From: Diplocloster modestus
Lineage (GTDB): Bacteria; Bacillota; Clostridia; Lachnospirales; Lachnospiraceae
Assembly: GCF_019042245.1 (NCBI RefSeq)
Contig: NZ_JAHQCX010000002.1
Coordinates: 371,693 to 435,692 of the forward strand
DNA length: 64,000 nt
Direction: 5' to 3'
Under the pieces are notes generated by a model. It ran no database searches and had not been told where the DNA came from. It saw only the letters and a list, made by a program, of their open reading frames with translations. The position numbers were made by a program, and so were the translations under genes. The stretch's first letter is position 1; each line of letters opens with the position of its first letter. Shown in pieces: positions 1-8,473 of the stretch.

Positions 1-117
1 TTCATTTTTTAATCCCTTTATTTCTTCCCCAACTTCATTTTTTAATCCCTTTATTTCTTCCCCAACTTCATTTTTTAGTCCCTTTATTTCTTCCCCAACT
101 TCATTTTTTAGTCCATT
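1..117. repeat. 33-bp tandem repeat inside the coiled-coil gene
   Basis: At least three and a half units of 33 bp run from the window edge. Each encodes the 11-residue hendecad GLKNEVGEEIK on the minus strand. Units differ at a single synonymous position. The array continues beyond the window, so its copy number is unknown. Confidence 0.85.
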
Positions 118-171
118 AATTTTTTGATCCATAATACCAGCTATCGCTACTAATAATTCATTATCCGTCAT
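1..171 (-). CDS. Coiled-coil repeat protein, C-terminus cut by window edge
   Basis: The first 57 codons are visible and the frame stays open to the window edge. The start ATG at 171 has a strong GGAGG site ten bases upstream. After about 19 residues (MTDNELLVAI...) the protein becomes an 11-residue repeat, GLKNEVGEEIK, encoded by near-identical 33-bp tandem DNA units. A spacing of 11 residues with L, V and I in core positions is a hendecad pattern, typical of a long coiled coil. I do not recognise a family and assign no function. The repeat copies differ only at synonymous positions (cta/tta), so they expanded recently or are being homogenised. Confidence 0.7.
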   Translation of the reverse strand, partial: MTDNELLVAIAGIMDQKINGLKNEVGEEIKGLKNEVGEEIKGLKNEVGEEIKGLKNE

Positions 172-477
172 TCAATCACCTCCTTCCATCAAGTAAAAAA
201 AGTATATCATATATAGACTATAAAATCCATCCTACTTTGAGTATATTTTCCATTAATTTCTGTTCTATATTTCTCTTAACCGCCTCACCTTCAAAAGCCA
301 AATGGATTGACTACCGCCTGCCAGTTTTTGCGGCGCCAACCACATTGCTGACCTGGTATTTTTATGAGTAAACGTGATGGGGCATCTGACCCCGCGGCAG
401 TCTCCAAATGACCATGCAAGCATGCACGGCCGTTTGGCACGTCGCCCGTAGAAACCAAAAGGATCAGACCTGTAACT
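172..477. other. Intergenic stretch with no recognised gene
   Basis: AT-rich sequence upstream of the coiled-coil gene (172-290), then GC-richer sequence (300-477). Open frames here are short and show no family signature. The GC-richer part may be further debris of the LacI-type relic that follows, but I could not align it to a domain. Confidence 0.4.
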
Positions 478-774
478 GCCAGAGCCTGAGATCATCCTAT
501 AAATCGGCCCTGCAAAAATTAGGGCTTCCCTTTGATTCCGCACTGATTCACGAGGTGCCTCCCTCACTATCCGGTTCCTATGAAAGCACAAAATCTCTGC
601 TGCGCCAGGGAGTCACATTTCCGTCCGCCATGCTGGCGGTCAATGACTGTATTGCTCTGGGCGGTACGCCTGCTGGATCACAAGATCAGCCATCCAGGCT
701 CCCCCTTTCAGAAGATGATGATCGACGGGGACCTGATCATTCGAAACAGCACCCGAAGCTACAGGCCCAGATAG
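478..774 (+). pseudogene. LacI-family regulator relic (C-terminal fragments)
   Basis: One plus-strand frame (about 480-660) reads like the effector-binding domain of a LacI/GalR regulator: SSYKSALQKLGLPFDSALIH, then SYESTKSLL and AMLAVNDCIALG. At about 660-670 the reading jumps to another frame, which gives the typical C-terminus RLLDHKISHPGSPF and MIDGDLIIRNSTRS. The usual 50 or so residues between NDxIALG and the RLLDxI segment are missing, so an internal deletion with a frame change has occurred. No helix-turn-helix part is visible. The 3' end overlaps the convergent RpiR gene by a few bases. Family assignment rests on motif recognition; the gene cannot make a working repressor. Confidence 0.75.
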
Positions 775-1604
775 TAACCCTGGCTCAAAATAGATTCCGT
801 GCGGGCCAGTGTTTCTCTGGATTCCTCATAGTTATTTTTCGCCAGAGCCGCGATCAGATAATTCGTCAGGCATAACGGCGCGGCAAAAGAATTCTTATAG
901 GAGATACTGGAGATCGCACAGGGAAGAATAATATCCCCATAACCGCTGACCGCCGAATAATTCAGGCTGGTCACCAAAATAACTTCCACACCCATGTTCT
1001 TAAGCCAGGATATAATCGTCGCCGCGATTTTCGAGTATCGGGGAAATAAGTAGGCGATACAGATATCTCCTTTTTCTGCCCCAACAATTTCCTCCGGGTA
1101 GATCATGCCAATCGATTGAACCAGGCGGACATTCTTTTTTATCTCCCCCAGGCGCGAGGCCAGATAGTGGGCAATGGAAAAAGAGCTGCGCATCCCCAGT
1201 ATATAGACATTCCTGGCATCTGAGATATGTCTGATCACTTTCTGCAGATCCTCATCATTCTGGGCCGCCATTGTCTTCTGAATATTCTGTATGTCATTTG
1301 CGAAGGATTCGTTCAAAAGCTGATTGTCCGACAATACCATCATATTGTCCAGCCGTTCCGGCAGCGCAACTTTACTCTTTATATTACTCTGGATATCTTT
1401 TTGCATTTCCGAAAAACCAGCGTAACCCAGGACCCGGGAAAAGCGGATGACTGTTGTCGTGCTGACCCCGATCCGGGCAGCGATATCCTCCAGGGTACAA
1501 AACGCCACATGGTCCAGATTGTCCATCAGATAATTGGCGACAGCTTTCTGAGAATGTGTGAACATATCAAAATTTTCGGAGATTTTGTTCATAAAACCAG
1601 ACAT
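759..1604 (-). CDS. RpiR/MurR-family transcriptional regulator
   Basis: The 281-residue protein has an N-terminal HTH_6 domain (about 1-77, with TLEDIAARIGVSTTTVIRFS as the helix-turn-helix) and a C-terminal SIS sugar-phosphate-binding domain (about 105-245). Family members bind sugar phosphates and control sugar or amino-sugar catabolism. I chose the ATG at 1604 because GGAAGGAGG lies just upstream; a longer frame exists without a good ribosome site. A consensus promoter precedes it. It is transcribed away from the GntR gene and may control the neighbouring catabolic cluster, but its target is not shown by the sequence. Confidence 0.9.
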   Translation of the reverse strand: MSGFMNKISENFDMFTHSQKAVANYLMDNLDHVAFCTLEDIAARIGVSTTTVIRFSRVLGYAGFSEMQKDIQSNIKSKVALPERLDNMMVLSDNQLLNESFANDIQNIQKTMAAQNDEDLQKVIRHISDARNVYILGMRSSFSIAHYLASRLGEIKKNVRLVQSIGMIYPEEIVGAEKGDICIAYLFPRYSKIAATIISWLKNMGVEVILVTSLNYSAVSGYGDIILPCAISSISYKNSFAAPLCLTNYLIAALAKNNYEESRETLARTESILSQGYYLGL

Positions 1605-1638
1605 AGAAGTAACCTCCTTCCGAAAAACTAATACCATT

Positions 1639-1667
1639 ATTCTAGCATTCTGAGAATCGTGTGTCAA
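1639..1667 (-). promoter_or_regulatory. Sigma-A promoter of the rpiR-type gene with a palindrome
   Basis: On the minus strand TTGACA (1662-1667) and TAGAAT (1639-1644) are separated by exactly 17 bp. The spacer contains the perfect palindrome ATTCTCAGAAT, a good position for autoregulation by the encoded dimeric repressor. Confidence 0.75.
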
Positions 1668-1732
1668 ATGGGGATGAGGGATGGTTTAGGGCTCGTATCA
1701 GCACAGCGAACCTGTCAATAACACACTGAACA

Positions 1733-1761
1733 TTGACTTAGATTTTGTTAATTGCTATACT
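1733..1761 (+). promoter_or_regulatory. Sigma-A promoter of the gntR-type gene
   Basis: TTGACT (1733-1738) and TATACT (1756-1761) are separated by 17 bp, about 35 bp before the start codon of the GntR gene. Confidence 0.75.
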
Positions 1762-1794
1762 TTTAAGCATAAATATCTCAAAGGAGAGATAATC

Positions 1795-2475
1795 ATGCCT
1801 ATACCAGAAGAAATAACTCCTTCCGAATTGTTAATATCGAAGGCCGATATCTATGAAGCTTTGAAACAATGGATTATTGAGGGTAAGCTGGCTCCCGGGG
1901 AAAAGATACTTGATACGGAAATCGCCTCCCATTTTCATGTCAGCCGAACTCCGGTCAGAGAAGTATTGCAGTTGTTGGAAATGCAAAAACTGGTGAAATC
2001 ATTTCCAGGGAAAGCGACCATTGTTACGGAAATTGAAAAGGAAAATATAGAACAGTGGTATCTTCCTATGACGGTCCTGCAAAAACTGGCAGTAAAAATC
2101 GCTGCCGAAAAGACCACCTCTGAAGATATCTGTATCCTTCAGTCCCTAAACCAGCACTTTGAAACAGAAATAGAGCACCGCAGCAGTATTATGGGCCTTT
2201 TAAATGCGGATAAGGCTTTTCACGAATATATTCTGCATATCGCTGACAATGCCTATATTTCCGACTTCTGCGAAACACTGTGGATCCATATTCAAAGGCT
2301 GGAATATAACTTTTTCAGGGAAACAACCGCTTTGTCCGAGTCCGTCAGCGATCACGAAAAGATCATCGAAGCCTTTGCCCGAAGGGATGGTTTTTCCGCA
2401 AGCCTGGCTATGAAGAACAATTGGGATAATACAGTAATACAAATTCAGAACCTCAGAATGCTGAACCGCATCTGA
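1795..2475 (+). CDS. GntR-family (FCD/FadR-type) transcriptional regulator
   Basis: The 226-residue protein carries a winged HTH in the first 75 residues (LAPGEKILDTEIASHFHVSR, then TPVREVLQLLE). It has an all-helical FCD ligand domain behind it, with the metal-ligand pattern D-x3-H (DKAFHEYI) and a later DHEKIIEAF. FCD regulators usually respond to organic acids or amino-acid-like ligands. AAAGGAGAG precedes the start. It lies between the RpiR gene and the catabolic cluster, so it is a strong candidate reader of the GCGATATA sites found there; that link is inferred. Confidence 0.9.
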   Translation: MPIPEEITPSELLISKADIYEALKQWIIEGKLAPGEKILDTEIASHFHVSRTPVREVLQLLEMQKLVKSFPGKATIVTEIEKENIEQWYLPMTVLQKLAVKIAAEKTTSEDICILQSLNQHFETEIEHRSSIMGLLNADKAFHEYILHIADNAYISDFCETLWIHIQRLEYNFFRETTALSESVSDHEKIIEAFARRDGFSASLAMKNNWDNTVIQIQNLRMLNRI

Positions 2476-2544
2476 TTATTTGCAGTCTCTATGGTCTGAT
2501 CATACGAAGAGATCTCCTTCTGATAAACCGGCGTCCGTATGAAG

Positions 2545-2597
2545 CGGCAGCAAACGGGTGTATAGCCTGTTTTAGAATATCAGTCCGCTTGCTGCCG
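2545..2597 (+). terminator. Probable terminator after the gntR-type gene
   Basis: Arms CGGCAGCAAACGG (2545-2557) and CCGCTTGCTGCCG (2585-2597) pair with one G-T mismatch around a 27-nt loop, followed by TATTTTGTTT. The large loop lowers confidence. Confidence 0.5.
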
Positions 2598-2719
2598 TAT
2601 TTTGTTTATGGCTCACGTAGTCCGCTTATTTGTCAGATGACCCGAATCTCCTAACCCGGATAAACCGGAACCAAAATTTAGCCATTTCACGGAAAATCAT
2701 TTATAAGCAGCCTAATGGA

Positions 2720-3979
2720 TCAAGGCCAGATTCCTCTCATTTTTTTCGCTTCCACTGTACGTTTTACAGCGATCAGGTACGCGCCCGTCCGCAGCGTGAC
2801 TTGTTTTTCCACCGCGATATCCCACACAGACCGGAAAGCATGATTCATCACTTTTTCCAGGTGAGTGTTAACTTCCTTCTCATCCCAGGACACAGACTGG
2901 ATATTCTGCACCCATTCAAAATATGACACAACCACTCCCCCTGCATTGGCAAGAATATCCGGCACAATAACCGTTCCTTTTTGATTCAGGATTTCATCCG
3001 CCTCTATCGTCGTAGGTCCGTTTGCCGCCTCCAGGATAATGCGCGCTTTGATTTTATCCGCGTTTTGTCCGTTGATCTGATTCTCCAGAGCGGCCGGCAC
3101 CAGGATTGTAACCTCGGTTTCCAATAGCTCCTGGTTCGAAATATGCCGGATATTTTTCTTTTTATAATCGCACAGCATATTTTTTTTGCCACTCTCCAGA
3201 TAACGTATGATATCCGGAATATCCAGCCCTTCTTCCAGATACAGGCCTCCCGATACATCGCTGACCGCGGTCACTTTCATACTGCTTTCATAGAACAGCC
3301 TGGCCGTCGTGCTTCCCACATTACCCATCCCCTGAATGGCTGCGGTACATTCCTCAGCCGGTATTTTCAACCGGTCAAGCGTATTCAGGGCTGTAATCGC
3401 TACCCCTTTTCCGGTAGCCTCTTTTCGCCCAAGGGCCCCTCCAAGTGCGATCGGTTTTCCGGTCACCACGCCCGGTATGCAATGTCCCTTCAGCATACTG
3501 TAGGTGTCCATAATCCATCCCATCACATTCGCATTGGTTCCCACATCCGGGGCCGGTATGTCCTGGTCCGGCCCGATCAGCGGAGCGATCATGGCTGTAT
3601 ACCTCCTGGTCAGCCTTCGAAGCTCGGTGTCGGATAACAGGGACGGATCACAGATAACTCCGCCCTTTCCCCCGCCATAAGGGATATTAACCACCGCACA
3701 TTTAAAAGTCATCCACGCCGCCAAAGCCTTTACTTCATCCAGATTAACCGAAGGATGATACCGGATCCCGCCTTTTGCAGGTCCGCGGGATGTGGAATGC
3801 TGTACCCGGTAGCCCTCAAAAACTTTAACATTGCCGTTATCCATAATGACCGGTATATATACTTTCAGCTCCCGCTCCGGATAATTGATCGCTTCATACT
3901 CGCTCTTTGAATATCCCAGTATCTCAGCCGCATTTTTTACAACAGACAGAACATTATCATAAGGATTATAATTCTTCAT
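2720..3979 (-). CDS. Glu/Leu/Phe/Val dehydrogenase (glutamate dehydrogenase type)
   Basis: The 419-residue protein is a full-length amino-acid dehydrogenase. It shows the substrate pocket RGPAKGGIRYHP, the loop GGGKGG (102-107), catalytic Asp in APDVGTNANV (about 145) and a Rossmann GMGNVG (217-222). It oxidatively deaminates an amino acid, classically glutamate to 2-oxoglutarate, in the cytoplasm. GGAGG lies five bases before the chosen ATG; two upstream in-frame ATGs are less well placed. A second, different enzyme (gdhA, 36.4 kb) is present, so this copy is probably catabolic and NAD-linked, or acts on another amino acid. It carries cluster-specific GCGATATA sites upstream. Confidence 0.88.
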   Translation of the reverse strand: MKNYNPYDNVLSVVKNAAEILGYSKSEYEAINYPERELKVYIPVIMDNGNVKVFEGYRVQHSTSRGPAKGGIRYHPSVNLDEVKALAAWMTFKCAVVNIPYGGGKGGVICDPSLLSDTELRRLTRRYTAMIAPLIGPDQDIPAPDVGTNANVMGWIMDTYSMLKGHCIPGVVTGKPIALGGALGRKEATGKGVAITALNTLDRLKIPAEECTAAIQGMGNVGSTTARLFYESSMKVTAVSDVSGGLYLEEGLDIPDIIRYLESGKKNMLCDYKKKNIRHISNQELLETEVTILVPAALENQINGQNADKIKARIILEAANGPTTIEADEILNQKGTVIVPDILANAGGVVVSYFEWVQNIQSVSWDEKEVNTHLEKVMNHAFRSVWDIAVEKQVTLRTGAYLIAVKRTVEAKKMRGIWP

Positions 3980-4009
3980 CTTCTCCTCCATACGTGCGCT
4001 TCCCCGCAC

Positions 4010-4304
4010 ATTCAGACATGGCCGAACTCTTTTCGTTCAACCTTTGGCTTTTCTTAGTGTTTGCAATATATCGCAAATTGCTTATATATCGTATTTTTTA
4101 CTAGCGCGTATCATGTATTTAGTTTTTTCAAGCATAAAATAAACATTATTTCATTTTTTGGTCTCCCCGGATGCCGGCCTGTTCCAGCCAACATCCGGGG
4201 ACAGGCCCCTTTCTCTGTGCGGTTACCGGGAATCCTGGATGCCGAAAGGTGCCGGTTCCCTCCCTATGCATGGATATCCCATGCCAAAGATTAAGTAAAC
4301 TACG
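4010..4304. other. gdh upstream region with two GCGATATA-type sites and a GC hairpin
   Basis: Two related sites lie 85-115 bp before the gdh start: TATATCGCAAA (4067-4077) and ATATATCGTA (4084-4093). The first is an exact 11-mer match to the site in the glycerate kinase promoter. Nearer the enolase-like gene a hairpin pairs CCCCGGATG (4165-4173) with CATCCGGGG (4192-4200). It has no T-run on the minus strand, so it is not a classic terminator. Confidence 0.6.
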
Positions 4305-5585
4305 CTACTTTTTAAATTTCAGCAGGCCCCGGATATCAGATATGCTGCAGCCGGGATTCATATCACACGCACGCATCAGCACATTTAATTTATCTATTCT
4401 TTCTCCGGAACGCGGGGCCCCGTTTTTTATAAATCCCACTTCCAGCCCCAGCGCCAGGTCCATGACAACATCACCGATGACTCCCCCGGCCCGGCCGCTG
4501 GGTATCGCCAGCATTCCATTCTTCCGGGCAAACCGATAGGTATCCATCGCCTCCGTAATCGTGCCCACCTGGTTTGGTTTCAGGATGAACCCATCCAGCG
4601 CGCTCATTTGGTATGCCTTTTTGAGCCGGTCCAGGTTGGTAGCAACCAAGTCATCTCCGATGAGATTGGTCAGCCGGATCCTTTGGTGGGCTCTTTCATA
4701 AGCTTCCCAATCCTCTTCATCCAGCAGATCTTCGATAAATACAAAGGGGAATCTCTCCGTTAATTTTTCGCTATAGGCGATCATCTCATCCGCGCTGATC
4801 CGCCGCCCCTTAAGCAGATAGGAATTTGTCTCTTTCTCATACATTTCGCTGGATGCGCAGTCCAGTGCGAATCCGATCCGGCCCTGCCACCCGCAGCGTT
4901 TGACGGTCTCTTCCATAAGTTCCAGCACCACTTCCGGATCCCCGGAAGGAGCCGCATATCCGTATGACGGGGCAACTGCGGGTTTATGCCCCAGATATTT
5001 TCCGAGAACCGCCTCCAGCTCCTGGAATACCAATACCCCCATTTCCACCGCCTGGTCAATATGGTCCGCGCCATAAGGCATAATGATAAATTCATTGAAA
5101 GGCTGTGTCAAATTTTCGTAGCGGCCGCCATTCACTATATTAAAGCTCGGAACCGGGACCGTTTTAATCTTCCTTCCCGCTATATATTCATATAAGGGCT
5201 TCTTATTCAGCGCGGCCGCGGCCCGGAAACAGGCGATCGATACGGAATAGATCGCGTTCCCCCCAAGCCTTGTCTTTCCCGGCGTTCCGTCCAGTTCCAG
5301 CATAACAGCGTCAATATCCGCCAGACATTCCACATCTTTCCCCAGCAAAGCCGGCGCGATAATCCGGTTCACATTTTCCACCGCTTTGCGTACGCCGAGG
5401 CCATGATACTCTTTCTTATCTTCATCTCTTAACACATATGCTTCCGCCGCTCCGACCGATGACCCGGTCGGCGCACATCCGCGCCCCGCGGATCCATCTT
5501 CCGTGACTACATCAACCTCCACCATGGGGCGGCATTTACAGTCCAGAACCTGGCGCGCGTGAATAGATACAATTTCAGATTTCAT
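4305..5585 (-). CDS. Enolase-family paralogue with altered active site
   Basis: The 426-residue protein aligns to enolase along its whole length. It keeps the metal ligands Asp242 (FALDCASSE), Glu285 (FIED) and Asp311 (IGDD), and the proton-abstracting lysine (LKPNQVG, Lys336). Other enolase residues are replaced. GDEGGFAP becomes SYGYAAP, so the catalytic acid Glu is Tyr. The GGSHAGN loop becomes GGRYENL, so His is lost. SHRSGE becomes SGRAGG, so His, Ser and Glu are lost. ASTG becomes SSVG. Ordinary 2-phosphoglycerate dehydration is therefore doubtful. AGGAGG precedes the start. It follows the glycerate 2-kinase gene by 20 bp in the same direction, so it probably acts on that product or a related enolisable acid. 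Confidence 0.85.
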   Translation of the reverse strand: MKSEIVSIHARQVLDCKCRPMVEVDVVTEDGSAGRGCAPTGSSVGAAEAYVLRDEDKKEYHGLGVRKAVENVNRIIAPALLGKDVECLADIDAVMLELDGTPGKTRLGGNAIYSVSIACFRAAAALNKKPLYEYIAGRKIKTVPVPSFNIVNGGRYENLTQPFNEFIIMPYGADHIDQAVEMGVLVFQELEAVLGKYLGHKPAVAPSYGYAAPSGDPEVVLELMEETVKRCGWQGRIGFALDCASSEMYEKETNSYLLKGRRISADEMIAYSEKLTERFPFVFIEDLLDEEDWEAYERAHQRIRLTNLIGDDLVATNLDRLKKAYQMSALDGFILKPNQVGTITEAMDTYRFARKNGMLAIPSGRAGGVIGDVVMDLALGLEVGFIKNGAPRSGERIDKLNVLMRACDMNPGCSISDIRGLLKFKK

Positions 5586-5605
5586 ATTTTCCTCCTGCGT
5601 CGCAT

Positions 5606-7024
5606 TTATTGCGCCATAAATTCAGGTATAGACGCCGGTATATACAGTACGTTGAAATCACAAAGGTTCGTACCCGTATTCCCCGTATAGACCACATCTT
5701 CCATCTGTTCCAATGCCTCATAACACGCGTGTCCCCTGAGAGCCTCATAGGGACTCACCTGTTTTTGCACCGCAGTCCCCAGGCTGGTTGAATCTGTAAT
5801 TCCGCCTGCCGCCGGCGTTGTACCATCCGTCCCTTCCGAGTCGATCGACAGCATACAGACCCCTTTTGTTTTGGATGCCGGAATAGCAAAGCTTAAAGTT
5901 AATTCCTGCGAGGGCCCGCCATGCCCGGTTATCACACGATTATCCGGAATCTGCGTGGTGGTCTCACCGGCACAGAGCAGGACGCACGGCGCCTTTACCG
6001 GATTTCCATAAGCTTGTACCTCCCTGGCAATGGAGGCCATAACCGTCCCCGCGTCTTTGCTTTCCCCTTCCAGGAATGATGTCAGGATAAACGCCTGCAG
6101 CCCCATCTCCTGCGCTATTTCTTTCGCATAGATACAAGAATCCGGCAGCGTATTTAACAAATAATAGGTATTTTCCGGAAATTCCTTAGGCGTTTCCTTA
6201 TCAGGCCCCGCTTTCATCAGATAGTCCACTACAGACGCAGGCAGACGCCCGGCCACATCATAATCCCGAATGACACGCCTGGCATCTTCAAGCGTCGTCT
6301 TATCCGGCCCCATGGGCGTGCTGGCATAAGCGGCATACGGCACCCCAATATCGGTGGTGGGTGGATTCCCCACCGCGTCGCTGATCCCGAACCCAATGAG
6401 TTCCGCCCCTGTTTTTTGGATCCGTTTGGCTAGCATCCCGCCATTCATCTGCGAGATATGCCGGCGGACCGCATTGATTTCATAGATACCAGCTCCCGAT
6501 TTTAACATGATATCCGTGGTATCTATTTCATCCTGCAGGGATATTCCATCGACAGGGCAGCTCATTAATGCGGAACTTCCCCCACTGATCACCACTATAA
6601 ACAAATCGTCCGGTTTCGCACCGTCTACCAATTCCAGGATCTTTTTACAGGCGCGGTATCCCTCTTCATTGGGAAGCGGATGTCCCCCCACATAGATATC
6701 CGTATGATGAAAGACATCCGTATCCTCCGCCACTTTAACGATCGCGATCCCCTTCTTCAGGCGGCCGCCAAGTATCTCATCGATCGCCATGGCCATAGCA
6801 TTGCAGGCCTTTCCCGCACCTATCAGATATACATTCCCTTTTCGGGACAGATCCCAGGTTTTTGTACCGATATGTAACAGATCCCCTTCCAACCGGGTAA
6901 TACTTTTGATCCTTTCATAGGCATCCAGCCTTTGCAGCGTCTTCTCCGTAATGTCCAGAACGATCTTCCTGGATTCGACATCGCCATGACCGGTTAACTG
7001 GTGATAATTTTTAATTTTGCGCAT
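5606..7024 (-). CDS. Glycerate 2-kinase, MOFRL family
   Basis: The 472-residue protein has the two-domain MOFRL (GckA/TtuD) glycerate kinase fold. It shows an N-terminal nucleotide domain (VYLIGAGKACNAMAMAID; GGHPLPNEEG; VVISGGSSALM) and a C-terminal MOFRL domain with GHGGPSQEL and the TDGTTPAAGGITD signature. It phosphorylates D-glycerate to 2-phosphoglycerate, which feeds lower glycolysis. The start at 7024 has AGGAGG upstream; a longer frame lacks a site. It is first in a two-gene operon with the enolase paralogue and has a consensus promoter overlapped by the cluster motif. Confidence 0.9.
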   Translation of the reverse strand: MRKIKNYHQLTGHGDVESRKIVLDITEKTLQRLDAYERIKSITRLEGDLLHIGTKTWDLSRKGNVYLIGAGKACNAMAMAIDEILGGRLKKGIAIVKVAEDTDVFHHTDIYVGGHPLPNEEGYRACKKILELVDGAKPDDLFIVVISGGSSALMSCPVDGISLQDEIDTTDIMLKSGAGIYEINAVRRHISQMNGGMLAKRIQKTGAELIGFGISDAVGNPPTTDIGVPYAAYASTPMGPDKTTLEDARRVIRDYDVAGRLPASVVDYLMKAGPDKETPKEFPENTYYLLNTLPDSCIYAKEIAQEMGLQAFILTSFLEGESKDAGTVMASIAREVQAYGNPVKAPCVLLCAGETTTQIPDNRVITGHGGPSQELTLSFAIPASKTKGVCMLSIDSEGTDGTTPAAGGITDSTSLGTAVQKQVSPYEALRGHACYEALEQMEDVVYTGNTGTNLCDFNVLYIPASIPEFMAQ

Positions 7025-7112
7025 ATACTGCGTACCTCCTGCTCTTTTCCTTAATTCGGTTTGCTTTACAGATTTCCCCTTTTTCATACTATTTGTATTA
7101 AATAATACATTT

Positions 7113-7141
7113 ATTATATTGCCATATATCGCAAATGTCAA
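7113..7141 (-). promoter_or_regulatory. Glycerate kinase promoter with operator-like motif in the spacer
   Basis: On the minus strand TTGACA (7136-7141) and TATAAT (7113-7118) are 17 bp apart, a perfect consensus. The spacer holds TTTGCGATATA (7125-7135), the same 11-mer found upstream of gdh. A protein bound here would block RNA polymerase. Confidence 0.8.
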
Positions 7142-7223
7142 GATGTATATCTATATTTATGTGCAATTTGCATATTTTTCGTCTTGTTATTTTATATATT
7201 TATAACATTATTCTATTATATCA

Positions 7224-7252
7224 TTGACTATCGCGATATACTATGATAATAT
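7224..7252 (+). promoter_or_regulatory. Promoter of the cyclodeaminase operon with palindromic operator-like site
   Basis: TTGACT (7224-7229) and TAATAT (7247-7252) are 17 bp apart. The perfect palindrome TATCGCGATA (7229-7238) overlaps the -35 end and the spacer, and contains the GCGATATA core shared with the kinase and gdh upstream regions. Confidence 0.78.
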
Positions 7253-7330
7253 TTTTGTATTAAATAAAACATTATGTATTTAAGATTTCCCCAAACCAAA
7301 ATGACAGAATTACCGAAAGGAGAATCAAAC

Positions 7331-8452
7331 ATGGGAAAACGAACAGAGTTCCTTTACTTGTCAGAATCTGATACAATCGAAGCTGGAGTACTGGACGCGG
7401 ACCGATGTGTCCGAAATGCAGAAGAAGTATTTACCCTTTTAAGCAAGGGGGATTATCTAATGGGAGGAAGCAACCATAACAGTCATGGTTTAGGCTTGGT
7501 GTTTCCTAAAGACAGCCCTTTCCCGAATATGCCGCTGGCAGGCCCGGACAGACGCTTTGTAGCCATGCCCGCTTATTTGGGCGGAAGATTTGATGTATGC
7601 GGGAATAAATGGTATGGTTCCAACGCCGCCAATCCGTCCAACGGGCTTCCCAGATCCGTCCTTACCGTAACTTTAAACGACAAAGATACCGGAGAACCTC
7701 TGGCTTTTATGTCCGCCAACCTGTTGAGCGCCGCCAGGACCGGTGCGGTTCCGGGGGCGGCTGCCAAGCATCTGGCGCGGAAGGATTCAAAAGTCTGCGC
7801 GGTAGTGGGATGCGGGCCGATCAACCAATCCTGCTACCGCTCCATCGTTTCACAGCTTCCGGATATCCGGGAAGTGATCTGTTACGATCTGTTTGAAGAA
7901 AAAGCCGGCAGTTTTTTGAACTGGTCTAAAGTAGAACTGGGGATTTCGGGTAAGATCTCCTCCGACCTGGAAGAGGTGTTAAGAAATGCGGATGTGGTGA
8001 CCATCGCGGCCTCCCGTTTAAAACCTTTATACTTCAAGGATGAATGGATTAAAAAAGGGGCCACGGTTCTGGTGACCGGCCCGGTACATACGGACGAGTC
8101 CTTCTGGCTCTGTTCCAAAATTGTCTATGATAACACAAAGCTTCATGAAGCGTACATGCAGGAAGCGGCCGAATCAGGAAATAAAAAGAATTATTACGCG
8201 GGTGTCATCGGCGGCCCGTTGTACACCTTAATGGATGATCACCTGCTCCCCCCCTTATGCGAGTCCGTCAGCTTAGGAGATGTCATTCTGAGGAAAAAAC
8301 CCGGACGGACACGGGATGATGACAGAATCACCTTTATCGCATGCGGCATGGCGACTTTTGATGTGGGGCTTGGATATGATTTATACGTAACTGCAAAAGA
8401 GAATGGGATCGGCCAGCGCTTAGTACTTTGGGATGATCCTTATCAGAGCTAA
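7331..8452 (+). CDS. Ornithine cyclodeaminase/mu-crystallin family protein
   Basis: The 373-residue protein belongs to the NAD(P)-binding ornithine cyclodeaminase/alanine dehydrogenase/mu-crystallin family. It resembles the subgroup labelled 'tyramine oxidase subunit B' in databases. Visible are FLYLSESDTIEAGV at the N-terminus, GPDRRFMAMPAYLGG-like and KWYGSN segments, SARTGAVPG, and a Rossmann VVGCGPINQ. Members reduce or deaminate 2-amino or imino acids. AAAGGAGAATC precedes the ATG at 7331, which I prefer to an in-frame upstream ATG. It heads an operon with a GPH transporter and an M20 peptidase, so it probably processes an imported amino-acid derivative. Confidence 0.82.
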   Translation: MGKRTEFLYLSESDTIEAGVLDADRCVRNAEEVFTLLSKGDYLMGGSNHNSHGLGLVFPKDSPFPNMPLAGPDRRFVAMPAYLGGRFDVCGNKWYGSNAANPSNGLPRSVLTVTLNDKDTGEPLAFMSANLLSAARTGAVPGAAAKHLARKDSKVCAVVGCGPINQSCYRSIVSQLPDIREVICYDLFEEKAGSFLNWSKVELGISGKISSDLEEVLRNADVVTIAASRLKPLYFKDEWIKKGATVLVTGPVHTDESFWLCSKIVYDNTKLHEAYMQEAAESGNKKNYYAGVIGGPLYTLMDDHLLPPLCESVSLGDVILRKKPGRTRDDDRITFIACGMATFDVGLGYDLYVTAKENGIGQRLVLWDDPYQS

Positions 8453-8473
8453 TCAATCGGGAGGAAGTGTGGT

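Noticed and set aside
4165-4200. Terminator for the enolase-like gene
   Set aside because: The stem is strong, but on the minus strand it is followed by A-rich rather than T-rich sequence.
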